In this document: positions 45,054 to 54,400 of the stretch, piece by piece
Numbering within the stretch: position 1 is the stretch's first letter
Layout: every line of letters begins with the position of its first letter
DNA from: Pelagicoccus sp. SDUM812002
GTDB lineage: Bacteria; Verrucomicrobiota; Verrucomicrobiia; Opitutales; Opitutaceae
Length of the DNA: 64,000 bases
NCBI RefSeq assembly: GCF_031127835.1
Contig: NZ_JARXHX010000013.1
Location: 1-64,000 of the forward strand
Direction: 5' to 3'
Notes under the pieces: generated by a model
Database searches by the model: none
What the model was told of the DNA's origin: nothing
The model's input: only the letters and a program-made list of their open reading frames with translations
Program-made: the position numbers and the translations under genes

Positions 45054-45080
45054 AAAAAAAACCGCCCTTTATAAGGGCGG
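45054..45080 (-). terminator. intrinsic terminator of floA operon
   Basis: On the minus strand CCGCCCTT-ATA-AAGGGCGG (45080-45062) is followed by eight T residues (45061-45054). It lies 22 bp after the last gene of the operon. Confidence 0.9.
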
Positions 45081-45102
45081 CCGGAAATGAAAATTTCTCA
45101 AC

Positions 45103-45675
45103 TCAACGCATACCAACTGGAGGGTCCAAAACCTCGCGAAGAACAATCGCTGTTTTGAGTGAGTCTCGGTCACCCAAACTCTGCCGCAGCCGCCTTCGTA
45201 TGTCTCCATTGGATACAGCGCTTTCCTTGAGCGAAATCAATGGTTTCATCTTGGAAATGGAGCTCGCTCTCTTATTTGCCATTTGGCGTGCCTTTTTCGA
45301 CTCCTCAAGCTTTGACTCGATTTCCCGACGACGCTCCTCGAACGGGTTTACTCGACCATAGGAGACGTCCGCGGACTCTTCGACCACAGGCTCAGCGCGC
45401 CTCGGAGAGACCGTAGGTCGTACAGGTTCCTCCTCTGCTTCCGGTTCTTCAAAACGGACAGATCGCGGCGGCTCGGCCGTCGGTCCTGCGTCTCCACGCT
45501 GACGTTCCAGAATCTTACGTCGAATCTCCTCTTGGATCTTCCGTGCACGTTCGGCAGCTTGCGGATCGTTTTCCTCTTCCTGCTCCGGCCTCTTCCCTTT
45601 GAGGGAAGAGATCATGTAGAGCAGAAAAATGACAACAGGGGCGAGCTTGCCGAGATTTTCAAAAAGCCAGTCCAT
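45103..45675 (-). CDS. charged, membrane-anchored protein of floA operon
   Basis: A 190-aa protein: one N-terminal hydrophobic helix (about residues 8-24, LGKLAPVVIFLLYMISS), then a long Glu/Arg/Lys-rich stretch (residues 28-135) that is probably helical and partly coiled-coil, and a C-terminal motif NGDIRRRLRQSLGDRDSLKTAIVLREVLDPP. No named family is recognised; proteins of this shape are found beside floA in related bacteria. It begins 6 bp after floA and is the last gene of the operon, so it may work with the flotillin scaffold. Confidence 0.6.
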   Translation of the reverse strand: MDWLFENLGKLAPVVIFLLYMISSLKGKRPEQEEENDPQAAERARKIQEEIRRKILERQRGDAGPTAEPPRSVRFEEPEAEEEPVRPTVSPRRAEPVVEESADVSYGRVNPFEERRREIESKLEESKKARQMANKRASSISKMKPLISLKESAVSNGDIRRRLRQSLGDRDSLKTAIVLREVLDPPVGMR

Positions 45676-45681
45676 TGCTCT

Positions 45682-46704
45682 CTAGCGGCTTTCCTTCTCG
45701 CTGTCGCCCTTACCGGAGATCGAGTCTCGCATACGAGTGTCGGACTCCACGTTCTTCATTTTATAGTAATCCATGATACCGAGATTTCCGCTGCGGAAAG
45801 CTTCCGCCATGGCGAGAGGAACTTCCGCCTCCGCCTCCACAACCTTGGCCCGCATTTCCTGAACTCTGGCTTGCATTTCCTGCTCGAGAGCTACCGCCGC
45901 GGCACGACGAATTTCGGCTTGGGCCTGAGCCATGTTCTTGTTGGCCTCGGCTTGAGCCTCTTGGAGCATGGCGCCCACGTTCTGCCCTACGTCCACGTCG
46001 GCAATATCGATCGAGAGAATTTCGAAGGCGGTGCCGACATCTAATCCGCGTTGCAGCACCATCTTGGAAATGCTGTCCGGACTTTCCAGAACCTTCTTAT
46101 AACTATCCGCCGAACCAATGGTGGTAACGATACCTTCGCCTACACGGGCAATGATAGTCTCTTCCTTGGCCCCGCCCACGAAACGATCCAAGTTCGTACG
46201 CACCGTTACCCGAGCTTTCGCCTTAACCTGTATCCCGTCCTTGGCTACGCCATCGATCGACTTCTTCGGACCATCTTGGCTCGGACAATCGATGACCTTC
46301 GGATCAACGGAAGTGCGAACCGCTTCGACTACAGATTTACCGGACCCCTTCGTCGCAAGATCAATCGCGCAGGCCTGTACCCACTCCAGCTTTATACCAG
46401 CTTTCTTGGCCGCGATGATTGCCTGAACTGTCGGGATCAAGTTACCCCCGGCAAGATAGTGGGCTTCGATTTCACCCTCTCCCAATTGGATGCCAGCCTT
46501 GATCGCTGTGATCTTTGCGTCGACAACGACTCCGTATGGGGCGCCACGTAAGCGCATCGCGATCAAGGTAGTGAATCCCACTCTTGCATCGGAAAGCCAA
46601 GCTTTCAACCACGTCTGAATAAAAGCCAATAGGTAGAGAAAAACTACCAGCCCGATAATGCCCGCCACTACTAGGGCGATTGTAATCATAGTACTACTCA
46701 TCAT
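45682..46704 (-). CDS. floA: flotillin-like protein FloA
   Basis: FloA (340 aa) organises lipid-raft-like membrane domains. It has an N-terminal membrane segment (about residues 6-30), a PHB/SPFH-type domain (about 35-230) with [10 protein letters not shown] and [19 protein letters not shown], and an Ala/Glu-rich helical region (about 235-300, [19 protein letters not shown]). The family is UPF0365. The start may be the first or the third of three nearby ATGs. The stop of the short NfeD gene is 2 bp upstream, so the order nfeD-floA matches many bacteria. Confidence 0.93.
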   Translation of the reverse strand: MMSSTMITIALVVAGIIGLVVFLYLLAFIQTWLKAWLSDARVGFTTLIAMRLRGAPYGVVVDAKITAIKAGIQLGEGEIEAHYLAGGNLIPTVQAIIAAKKAGIKLEWVQACAIDLATKGSGKSVVEAVRTSVDPKVIDCPSQDGPKKSIDGVAKDGIQVKAKARVTVRTNLDRFVGGAKEETIIARVGEGIVTTIGSADSYKKVLESPDSISKMVLQRGLDVGTAFEILSIDIADVDVGQNVGAMLQEAQAEANKNMAQAQAEIRRAAAVALEQEMQARVQEMRAKVVEAEAEVPLAMAEAFRSGNLGIMDYYKMKNVESDTRMRDSISGKGDSEKESR

Positions 46705-46706
46705 AA

Positions 46707-47171
46707 TTATAATTTGGATACGGTTACTCTAAATTGATCAAACGAGTCGATTTTAACCGACTCCCCTTTTTCTAAAAATCCGCTGCGAGAGACCGCTTCG
46801 ATCTTCTTCCCGTCAACGATGATGTAACCCGAGGGTGAGAGAGGAGTTGCCGTTTCCACCTGTCTTCCAATCATCGAATCATCGCCGACGTCTGGCTGGC
46901 TCTTACCCCCGATAGTGTCCTGAAGGAAGAGCCGCTTACCTGCAGCCGTTTTCGGCAAAATCTTGAATTCGAACCAAAGGCAAGCGACAAGGCCGACCAA
47001 CCCAATCACGAAAGTCAGGATCGCTCCTTCCACCCCATATTGATCGAATGAAATCACTACAGCCGCTAACATGGCGATGCCGCCAAAGATTCCGACAATT
47101 CCACCCGGTATAAAAATCTCCAACATGATGAGGCCAAGCCCCAACGCTATCAGGCCGACGATCAAGCTCAT
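46707..47171 (-). CDS. short NfeD-family membrane protein
   Basis: A 154-aa protein with three or four hydrophobic helices in the first 75 residues and an OB-fold NfeD domain at the C-terminus (about 90-154, [40 protein letters not shown]). Such proteins partner with flotillin/stomatin family members. Its start overlaps the stop of the upstream protease gene by four bases (ATGA), which implies coupled translation. Confidence 0.85.
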   Translation of the reverse strand: MSLIVGLIALGLGLIMLEIFIPGGIVGIFGGIAMLAAVVISFDQYGVEGAILTFVIGLVGLVACLWFEFKILPKTAAGKRLFLQDTIGGKSQPDVGDDSMIGRQVETATPLSPSGYIIVDGKKIEAVSRSGFLEKGESVKIDSFDQFRVTVSKL

Positions 47172-48649
47172 GATTCAATAACCTCCACAACGTATCCAAA
47201 ACTCGATTTTTCGACGACACGAATCTGAGCGCCATGCCTAGCTGAACCAAAGTTCAGTCGTGCCTCGAGTCGTCGCCCTTCGACCTCGATCTCGCCGCTG
47301 GGCATCAAGTCGGTTACCGCAAGCCCCATCGCCCCGATCAAGCTTTTGCTTTCCTGAACTGGTTCCCGAACCGCTTCGCCCGTGCTCATGCCAGAAATAG
47401 CATCCTTCAAGACCATCCGATCCCAGAGAACACTCTTCGGGATGAAACGTGCCAGCAAGATAACTCCGACAACCCCCATCAGGACACCGCCCACGAGGTT
47501 TTGGATCGGTCTTTCAAACATGGACCAAGTCCAAGTGAAGTCAGGGGTTTCCGCGGGCCAAACGTCGGCCATAGCCCAAACCAGACTCACCAACATCATG
47601 AAGAACCCTGGGATCGCGAAAAACAATGTGCCCGGCGCCACGAAGACCTCGAGCGCCAAAAGAGCCACCCCAACAACAAACAACAGCAGCGGCTCATGCC
47701 CCGATAGACCAGCCACGTTGTGGCCGAAAATTGCGACTAAAAAGAAGAATACACCGATGACGCCAAACACCCCAAACCCGGGCGTTTGGAATTCGACATA
47801 CACACTAATCACCGCCACCGCCAAGAGAAACGGCGCCAAGCTGACGATAAACTGAGCAAGATTCAGAGACCAAGACGCTTCGAACCGGGTGATGACGGGA
47901 GCCTTATCCATGGTCAAACTCCCGATCAGCTTATCGAGTTCATCCACGATTCCAGATCCGAGCAAAGGCATGGGAGGTTCACCGTATTCTTGATGGGCCC
48001 GCTTGGCAGTCAAGTTGAGCAACTCGCCTTTTGGTGATATCACTTCCTCGCCGATCGTAAACTCAAATTCCGGATCCATCATGGCTCGAATCACATCGCT
48101 ACGAAATGGGTACTGGTCCGTGTAAGCCTCCATCTTTGCGTTGAGGTAAGACATCAGCTTTCTTTTCATAGACTCGTTAATATCCTCTCCTTGCCCTGTC
48201 ACCGGCTCCGCACTGCCGATCACTGCCTTCGAAGTGAAGTAGATTTCATCGGTTACGGCGGCGATAATCGCTCCCGCCGAAATCGCTTCGTCGTTAACGT
48301 AGGTGATCGTCTTTCCAGGAAAACGATCCAAGATTTCCATAATCTCCAAAGTCGAATCGAGGCGCCCGCCTGGCGTATTCATATCCAGTACCACGGACTC
48401 GTATCCTTCCGAAATGGCCGTTTTGACCCCCCCACGAATTGCAAACAATGTGGGTGGACCGATCGGGCCCTCTACCGGAATCACATAAAACTTGCTCACG
48501 TCATCTCCAACGGGGGTATCCAGGGCTTCGCTAGCTTGCTGCCGCTCAACACTATTAGGCTCGTCCGCCACAACTTGAGCTGTGGCATTTGAATTCGCGA
48601 AGATCGCCGTCAAAACGAGGCAAATCAGGGTACAGCAACGAATTATCAT
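47168..48649 (-). CDS. NfeD1-type membrane serine protease
   Basis: A 493-aa protein: signal peptide (residues 1-24), ClpP-like protease domain (about 50-240), four or five transmembrane helices (about 265-400) and a C-terminal NfeD OB-fold (about 415-493). The nucleophile is likely Ser124 (EAISAGAIIA), and a Lys in the following helix (Lys162/Lys164) could complete the Ser-Lys dyad known from stomatin-operon proteases. The NTPGGRLDSTLEI oxyanion region is present. It is the first gene of the nfeD1-nfeD-floA operon. Confidence 0.9.
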   Translation of the reverse strand: MIIRCCTLICLVLTAIFANSNATAQVVADEPNSVERQQASEALDTPVGDDVSKFYVIPVEGPIGPPTLFAIRGGVKTAISEGYESVVLDMNTPGGRLDSTLEIMEILDRFPGKTITYVNDEAISAGAIIAAVTDEIYFTSKAVIGSAEPVTGQGEDINESMKRKLMSYLNAKMEAYTDQYPFRSDVIRAMMDPEFEFTIGEEVISPKGELLNLTAKRAHQEYGEPPMPLLGSGIVDELDKLIGSLTMDKAPVITRFEASWSLNLAQFIVSLAPFLLAVAVISVYVEFQTPGFGVFGVIGVFFFLVAIFGHNVAGLSGHEPLLLFVVGVALLALEVFVAPGTLFFAIPGFFMMLVSLVWAMADVWPAETPDFTWTWSMFERPIQNLVGGVLMGVVGVILLARFIPKSVLWDRMVLKDAISGMSTGEAVREPVQESKSLIGAMGLAVTDLMPSGEIEVEGRRLEARLNFGSARHGAQIRVVEKSSFGYVVEVIES

Positions 48650-48769
48650 GGGTTAGGGAATGGTGACGCCAAGGGATACGAAATGCAAGACCCACCCATT
48701 GCAGTTCTCTTTCCTGAACTTTTGATTTCCAAAATCCAACGAAAGCCACTTTGATCGCACCTCACTAAC

Positions 48770-49687
48770 ATGGAGGAAATAGAGTATCTAGGAGAAACTA
48801 TCTACCGCTGGGAGGTCGGGGCCTCGACCTATCTCGCCTCTCCCCGTCGTGGAGCGCGTTTGATGAACTGGAATCTCAGTTACGCGGACGGAACTTTCCG
48901 TGACGTCATTCACTGGCCTGACATCGACTCGATCGACAAGCTCGTCAAGGCCCGCGGTGGCAATCCCATACTCTTCCCATTCTCCGCACGCACCTTCTCG
49001 AAAGGCGAAATCCACAAGTGGGTCGCCCCCTCCGGAAAGACCTTGCCCATGCCGATGCATGGCATCGCTCGACAAAACGCGTTTGATATCACTCGTGCCG
49101 ACAAAACAGGCTTCGCCGCAAAGCTCGTACAGGACAAGGCCGCGAAAGAAGCCTACCCTTTCGACTACGACTTCGAGGTTATCTACCGGTTTCAGGAAAA
49201 GGAGTTCAGCGTCGAACTCCGCCTCTCAAACCACGGCAAACAAAGTATTCCTTGGTCGGCCGGTCACCACTTTTACTTCACGATTCCTTGGCTCGACGGA
49301 ACGACACGAGCGGACTACGACCTGAAGATTCCTGCAAAAAAAGCCGTACGCCATACCCCCAGCGGCAGTCTTGATCCGGTAAAAGGACTCAAGAAACCCG
49401 AATCCATCGCCAATCCCAGTATCGTTGACCGTATCCATTATCAACTTACAAACTCGCTAGTCGAATGCGTTTGCAAGCAAGACGACTCACGTTTAAAAAT
49501 TGAAATAGGAACTCACGCAACTCCAAATCCCGGATACGCGCTGGTCACCTGGACCGAGTCCGACAATTCTCCATTCTTTTGCATCGAGCCATGGATGGGA
49601 CCACCAAACGCCCCCGAGCACGAGATCGGACTCCACCAAGTCGGCCCCGGCGAGACACAGGCGTTCTCGGTTACAGTCTCGGTTTAG
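48770..49687 (+). CDS. aldose 1-epimerase family protein
   Basis: A 305-aa beta-sandwich protein of the galactose mutarotase superfamily. Visible marks: GARLMNWNL, GGNPILFPFSARTF, MPMHGIARQNAF (catalytic His region), WSAGHHFYFTIPW (second His) and FFCIEPWMGPPNA (catalytic Glu). It interconverts alpha and beta anomers of a sugar, perhaps a hexose or a hexose phosphate. It is divergent from the NfeD1 gene with 120 bp between starts. Confidence 0.85.
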   Translation: MEEIEYLGETIYRWEVGASTYLASPRRGARLMNWNLSYADGTFRDVIHWPDIDSIDKLVKARGGNPILFPFSARTFSKGEIHKWVAPSGKTLPMPMHGIARQNAFDITRADKTGFAAKLVQDKAAKEAYPFDYDFEVIYRFQEKEFSVELRLSNHGKQSIPWSAGHHFYFTIPWLDGTTRADYDLKIPAKKAVRHTPSGSLDPVKGLKKPESIANPSIVDRIHYQLTNSLVECVCKQDDSRLKIEIGTHATPNPGYALVTWTESDNSPFFCIEPWMGPPNAPEHEIGLHQVGPGETQAFSVTVSV

Positions 49688-49762
49688 AAAGTATCATTGA
49701 GCGTTAGCCCGCGTCCGAATTGATGGATCGATTCTACGCAGCAGCGGGCTGAGAAGCCTTAC

Positions 49763-49793
49763 AAAAAACCGTCACACTTTCGTGGGACGGTTT
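49763..49793 (-). terminator. intrinsic terminator of ndk
   Basis: AAACCGTC (49766-49773) and GACGGTTT (49786-49793) form a stem with a 12-nt loop. On the minus strand it ends in a T-run to 49763. It lies 29 bp after the ndk stop. Confidence 0.8.
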
Positions 49794-49821
49794 CCCAAAT
49801 TAACAACTGTTTCCAGATCGA

Positions 49822-50238
49822 TTACGCGTAAATCTCGTCGTCCGAAAAGAAACGTTTGAGCTCCGCGGCTGCGGTCTCAGGACCGTCCGACGCATGGACG
49901 ACGTTGCGCATCATATCGGTGCCAAAATCGCCACGAATGGTGCCAGATGGAGCCTTGGTGGAATCCGTTGGCCCCAGCAACTCGCGAACGCGAGCGATCA
50001 CATTCTCACCTTGGAGAGCTACGAAGATAACTGTACGGGAGCTCATGAAGGACTCAATCTCAGGGAAGAAAGGCTTATCCGCAACGTGAGCGTAATGCTC
50101 GCGTAGGATATCCGAGCCGAGCTTGGACATCTTGCTCGCTACAATCTCGAAACCTTCTTTTTCAAAGCGTGAGAGTACTTGGCCAGCGAGGCCTTTTTCC
50201 ATACAGTCTGGCTTCAGGATGATGAATGTCTTTTCCAT
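49822..50238 (-). CDS. ndk: nucleoside diphosphate kinase
   Basis: Ndk (138 aa) balances nucleoside triphosphate pools through a phosphohistidine. The family pattern is complete: TFIILKPDCMEKGLAGQVLSRFE, MSSRTVIFVALQGENVI, GPTDSTKAPSGTIRGDFG and the active-site NVVHASDGPETAAAELKRFF with the catalytic His. It lies downstream of fabF on the same strand with a 46-bp gap and has its own terminator. Confidence 0.96.
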   Translation of the reverse strand: MEKTFIILKPDCMEKGLAGQVLSRFEKEGFEIVASKMSKLGSDILREHYAHVADKPFFPEIESFMSSRTVIFVALQGENVIARVRELLGPTDSTKAPSGTIRGDFGTDMMRNVVHASDGPETAAAELKRFFSDDEIYA

Positions 50239-50284
50239 TTTAATTTCAGTTAACGGGTAGTGTAAAAATGTATCAACCGTTCCA

Positions 50285-51535
50285 CTACACAGAGCGGAAG
50301 ATTAACGATGCGTTTTGACCGCCAAAGCCAAGGCTGTTGCTCATGGTGATGCTGAGGTTGGCATCCCGAGCTTCGTTTGCCACATAGTCGAGATCGCAAT
50401 CTGGATCCGGATTTTGCAAGTTCATGGTCGGGGCGACCTTGCCCTCCTGCAGCATCTTAGCGCAAGCAACTGACTCGATCCCGCCCGCAGCTCCGAGCAA
50501 ATGACCGGTCATGGACTTGGTCGAGCTAATCATCAGCTTGTCGGCGTGAGCACCAAAAAGTCCGCGGACCGCTGCAGTTTCGAATTTGTCGTTGTATGGA
50601 GTGGAGGTGCCGTGAGCGTTGATGTACTCGATTTGCTCCGCGTTTAGATTCGCCGACTTGAGTGCGCGTTTCATAGCAGAGATGAGACCCTTACCTTCTG
50701 GATGCGGAGCGGTGATGTGATTCGCATCACAGGAAGCGCCGTATCCAGCAACTTCACAAATGATGTTTGCCCCACGCTTCTTGGCATGCTCGAGCGACTC
50801 TATTACGATAATGCCTGCGCCCTCTCCCATTACGAAACCATCGCGACCGGAATCGAACGGACGGCTCGCGTGCTCTGGGTCGTCGTTATTGGTAGACATC
50901 GCCTTCATTGAACAGAAACCTGCATAAGCGAGAGGCGTAATAGTCGCCTCACTACCTCCGCAAATCATGACGTCTGCTTCGCCGAGACGGATGGTCTTGA
51001 GAGCTTCACCAATCGCATGGGCACCTGTGGCGCATGCGCTGACGATTGAGAAATTAGGTCCCATGGCTCCGTACTCTATGGCAAGTACACCGGAAGCCAT
51101 GTTGGATATAAGAGCTGGAATCAAGAAGGGAGACACCTTGCGTGGACCGCCTTCGAGCAGCTTCTGGGCATTTTTCTCCATGGTATCCATACCACCGATA
51201 CCAGAGCCAACAAATACGCCGATACGTTCGGGGTCTTCCTTGTCGAACTCAAGACCAGACTGCTCGACAGCTTCCTTGGCAGCCGCGAATGCGAACTGCA
51301 CGAAGCGGTCGTTGCGGCGCGCTTCCTTGGGATCCATGGCAGCGGCCGGATCGAAGTCACGGATCTGCCCACCTATCTTACAGGTAAACTTCTCCGTGTC
51401 GAAAGCATCGACACGGCTGATTCCGTTTTTGCCTGCGATCAGGCCATTGAAGAAGCTATCGACATCGAGACCGATAGGGGTGATGGCGCCGAGGCCAGTC
51501 ACTACCACTCTTTGATTATCCGGCAATTCGCTCAT
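50285..51535 (-). CDS. fabF: 3-oxoacyl-ACP synthase II
   Basis: FabF (416 aa) elongates acyl chains by condensing acyl and malonyl groups on ACP. The catalytic triad is clear: Cys168 (SIVSACATGAHAIGEA), His308 (NAHGTSTPYND) and His345 (MTGHLLGAAG). The N-terminal RVVVTGLGAITPIGLD and C-terminal NSLGFGGQNASLIF match the family. ATG 51535 is chosen; the frame extends to 51586 but adds non-homologous residues. It follows acpP with a 90-bp gap, as in many bacteria. Confidence 0.96.
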   Translation of the reverse strand: MSELPDNQRVVVTGLGAITPIGLDVDSFFNGLIAGKNGISRVDAFDTEKFTCKIGGQIRDFDPAAAMDPKEARRNDRFVQFAFAAAKEAVEQSGLEFDKEDPERIGVFVGSGIGGMDTMEKNAQKLLEGGPRKVSPFLIPALISNMASGVLAIEYGAMGPNFSIVSACATGAHAIGEALKTIRLGEADVMICGGSEATITPLAYAGFCSMKAMSTNNDDPEHASRPFDSGRDGFVMGEGAGIIVIESLEHAKKRGANIICEVAGYGASCDANHITAPHPEGKGLISAMKRALKSANLNAEQIEYINAHGTSTPYNDKFETAAVRGLFGAHADKLMISSTKSMTGHLLGAAGGIESVACAKMLQEGKVAPTMNLQNPDPDCDLDYVANEARDANLSITMSNSLGFGGQNASLIFRSV

Positions 51536-51625
51536 AGAATGCTGAGGTTTTAGTACGAAAAAGTCGCTTGAAGCAAAGACTTCCAAGCGACTCTTGTCGA
51601 AAAATTGATTTTTACGGTCGGTCGC

Positions 51626-51886
51626 TTACGCGCCAGCCTTGCCGTTGATGTAGCTGATTACATCGCCAACAGTTTGAAGCTTTTCAGCGTCGGACTCAGG
51701 AATTTCACCGTTGATCTCATCCTTGAACTCTTCTTCGAAGGCCATGATAAGCTCGACTGTATCGAGAGAGTCAGCGCCCAAATCGTCGAGGAAAGATGCA
51801 CCTGGGGTGATCTGCTCTTCGTTGACGTTGAGCTGGTTTACGATGATCTCAGAGACCCGTTGTTCGATTGTTTTTTCGTCAGCCAT
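51626..51886 (-). CDS. acpP: acyl carrier protein
   Basis: An 86-aa acidic four-helix protein with the phosphopantetheine site GADSLD, Ser40. It carries growing fatty acids. The gene order fabG-acpP-fabF is conserved. The protein is about eight residues longer than E. coli AcpP, mostly at the C-terminus (NGKAGA). Confidence 0.97.
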   Translation of the reverse strand: MADEKTIEQRVSEIIVNQLNVNEEQITPGASFLDDLGADSLDTVELIMAFEEEFKDEINGEIPESDAEKLQTVGDVISYINGKAGA

Positions 51887-51923
51887 TTTCGGTCAAAAAA
51901 TAAGTTATAAAAATCACGAGGGA

Positions 51924-52670
51924 TCACATCGCCATGCCGCCGTCAACGGTAAAAACTTGGCCCGTGATATAATTAGCTTCCTCGGAGGCTAAGTAGGTAA
52001 CCATGTTTGCGATATCCGCTGCTTCGCCCATTCTTTTAAGCGGGATTTGAGGAAGGATCATATCCAGTGCAGAATCGGCCAATTTCGAAGTCATATCCGT
52101 CTTGATGAAACCGGGAGCCACTGCGTTGACGGTAATACTGCGCGAAGCAAGCTCGCGAGCCAAACTCTTGGTGAACCCAATCATGCCCGCTTTAGCTGCG
52201 GAGTAGTTGGTCTGACCCGCGTTACCCATAATTCCGGACACCGAGGTGATATTGATCACCCGGCCAAAACGCTTGCGTGTCATCGGGCGAGCGAGGCCCT
52301 TCACCCAGTAGAAAACACTGTTCAGATTGGTGGAAACGACTTCTTCCCAGTCTTCCTCGCTCATGCGAAAAACCAGATTATCCCGAGTGATGCCAGCGTT
52401 GTTGACCAGAATGTCAATGTTGCCAAACTCTTCGAGAACCTCTTCGCAAACCTTTGCCACAGCCGCCTTGTCGCTGACGTCGACAGCTTTAGCGAACGCT
52501 TTGCCGCCAGAGGCGTTGATCGCTTCTGCTGCCGCTCCGCAGGAGGACTCGGATTGCGATACACAGATCACGGTGACGCCTTCCTTAGCGAGGGTTTCGG
52601 CGATGGCGCGGCCGATTCCGCGGCCCGCTCCAGTTACAAGGGCAACTTTGTTGTCGAAAGTGAGGTTCAT
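51924..52670 (-). CDS. fabG: 3-oxoacyl-ACP reductase
   Basis: FabG (248 aa) reduces 3-oxoacyl-ACP with NADPH. It has the short-chain dehydrogenase Rossmann motif TGAGRGIG, the NNAG strand (VNNAGITRDNLVFRM), the catalytic Ser and YSAAKAG (Tyr-x3-Lys), and ends ITGQVFTVDGGMAM as the family does. ATG 52670 is the natural start; the longer frame to 52730 has no family match. acpP follows 37 bp downstream. Confidence 0.95.
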   Translation of the reverse strand: MNLTFDNKVALVTGAGRGIGRAIAETLAKEGVTVICVSQSESSCGAAAEAINASGGKAFAKAVDVSDKAAVAKVCEEVLEEFGNIDILVNNAGITRDNLVFRMSEEDWEEVVSTNLNSVFYWVKGLARPMTRKRFGRVINITSVSGIMGNAGQTNYSAAKAGMIGFTKSLARELASRSITVNAVAPGFIKTDMTSKLADSALDMILPQIPLKRMGEAADIANMVTYLASEEANYITGQVFTVDGGMAM

Positions 52671-52844
52671 AGATTGGGAAAGGTTGCGGTTTTCGAGCTC
52701 GACCTCCACGGTCTGGCTACCAAAAGACAAAAAGGACTACGCCTAGCCCGCCTCTTGGCAACGTTAGTTTTAGCGAAAGCAATTCTCATAGATAAGAAAC
52801 ATTGCCACAGCGGGTTTCCCCTGCACGATCTGCCGTTTTTTCCG

Positions 52845-53597
52845 ATGGACTCGCCACAGCTGATACGAACTCAAAAACTCCTAGCCGACGCCGGGCTCTG
52901 CTCGCGGCGCGTCGCCGAGGAATACATCAAAAACGGGGAGGTCACCATCAACGGCAAAACCGCAGAGCTAGGCTCCAAGGTCGACCCCAACAAGGACGAC
53001 GTACGCCTAAACGGTCGCCGCGTAAAGTCGGTGAAGAGCAAAAAGCAGCTCGTGATCGCTCTCAACAAACCGAAAGGCTTCATCTGCAGCAACGACGACC
53101 CGCACAACGAACGCACCGTTTTCGATTTGCTGCCGAAGGATTTCATGGGCGAGCGACTCTTCTGCGCCGGACGACTCGATAAGGACTCCGAGGGACTCCT
53201 GATCTTGACCAACGACGGTGACTTGGCCAACCGCCTCATGCATCCGTCGAACCTGATCACCAAGCGCTACCACGTTTCCCTCAAGCAAGCCTACCCTCGC
53301 TCCAAGCTTTTCCGGCTCATGCGCGGCGTAACCGTAGAAGGTGAGAAACTAAAAGTAGAAAAAGCGGTCTTCGCAGGAGACAAGAACAAGGAAGAGTCCA
53401 CCGAACTCGATGTGGCTATGCACCATGGCAAGAAGCGCGAAATTCGACGGCTATTCCAAGCGCTCCACTTCGACGTGAAGAAATTAAAACGGTATCAGAT
53501 CGGGCGATACAGTATCAAAGGCATGCCTAAGGGTGCCGGTATCGCGCTCACGTCCCGCGAAATCAGCCTGCTCTTCAAAGCCGATACGGACCTTTAA
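52845..53597 (+). CDS. RsuA/RluB-family rRNA pseudouridine synthase
   Basis: A 250-aa protein: N-terminal S4 RNA-binding domain (residues 4-62, LIRTQKLLADAGLCSRRVAEEYI) and a pseudouridine synthase domain with the catalytic Asp in GRLDKDSEGLLILTNDG. It also carries LNKPKGFICSNDD, HPSNLITKRYHV and the HHGKKREIRRLFQAL motif. It modifies a uridine in 16S or 23S rRNA; the exact site cannot be told. ATG 52845 starts the S4 domain. The longer open frame back to 52047 lies opposite fabG and is not coding. Confidence 0.9.
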   Translation: MDSPQLIRTQKLLADAGLCSRRVAEEYIKNGEVTINGKTAELGSKVDPNKDDVRLNGRRVKSVKSKKQLVIALNKPKGFICSNDDPHNERTVFDLLPKDFMGERLFCAGRLDKDSEGLLILTNDGDLANRLMHPSNLITKRYHVSLKQAYPRSKLFRLMRGVTVEGEKLKVEKAVFAGDKNKEESTELDVAMHHGKKREIRRLFQALHFDVKKLKRYQIGRYSIKGMPKGAGIALTSREISLLFKADTDL

Positions 53598-53623
53598 CTT
53601 TAGCAATCAAACCGAAAAAGACC

Positions 53624-54352
53624 ATGAAGCTAATCATCGCATCCCTTGCTTTCGTCCTAGCCTCCATCGCCTCCGCGGCAGATAGCATACCTGTCTTCCT
53701 TGACGCTAGCGAAGACTCGTTGCAAGTCGGCGAACTCGAAGCGATCTCTCTAGCGGTTCCCGCCCAATGGCCTCGCGGCGTCGAAGCCACCGAGGGATGG
53801 CAGCCCGTTTACTACCGCGACCTTTTCGAGGTGTACCTCGAAAATAATGACATCGCGAAGGACCTCTCAGCAAAACCAGGCCGGCCCTACTTAACTGCTC
53901 CCTCGAACGAGGCGCCGACCCTCGCCATCGCCACCGATAAAGATAAGATAGACATCATCAGCGTGGACTCTTGGTTCTGCAAAGCTCAGCTCGAAACCAT
54001 CATCGTGGGCTACATCAAAAGCTCGTCGATAGAGGCGAGCAGCATCGTCAATAGCCTCGCCGAAGTTCCAGCTCGACAGATGTCCCAAAAATCCGATGCC
54101 GCTTCGATCACGGAGCTCGTCGGACGTTTCGAAAAAACCGGATTGATCGGGAAGACCCGCACGGGGATGGCCTACAAGCTCGCAGGGTTAGACGGGAAGA
54201 CACTCGCCTTCATTGACACTTCCGAAGTTCCCGAACGGATACAGGTCCAGGAGTTTATCAACCGTGAGGTTCGCGTATCCGGATTTCTAAAACAGACGGG
54301 AGAGAACAATGATGTCATCCTTACGGCTAAATCGTTGAAGAAAGCGTTCTAG
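53624..54352 (+). CDS. secreted protein of unknown function
   Basis: A 242-aa protein with a signal peptide (MKLIIASLAFVLASIASA, cut after residue 18) and no recognised domain. Residues 35-60 hold WPRGVEATEGWQPVYYRDLFEVYLENNDIAKDLSAKPG, and residues 85-105 TDKDKIDIISVDSWFCKAQL look like strands of an SH3-like fold. The second half contains another similar segment (about 160-242). It starts 27 bp after the pseudouridine synthase gene and is probably co-transcribed with it. The likely place is the periplasm. Confidence 0.6.
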   Translation: MKLIIASLAFVLASIASAADSIPVFLDASEDSLQVGELEAISLAVPAQWPRGVEATEGWQPVYYRDLFEVYLENNDIAKDLSAKPGRPYLTAPSNEAPTLAIATDKDKIDIISVDSWFCKAQLETIIVGYIKSSSIEASSIVNSLAEVPARQMSQKSDAASITELVGRFEKTGLIGKTRTGMAYKLAGLDGKTLAFIDTSEVPERIQVQEFINREVRVSGFLKQTGENNDVILTAKSLKKAF

Positions 54353-54400
54353 CTGCCTTCTTTACCTACACCCATTCGTCACCTCTTAAACCTCTTCTCA

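Noticed and set aside
52047-52844. long N-terminal extension of the pseudouridine synthase
   Set aside because: It lies antisense to fabG and has no similarity; the S4 domain begins at the ATG at 52845.
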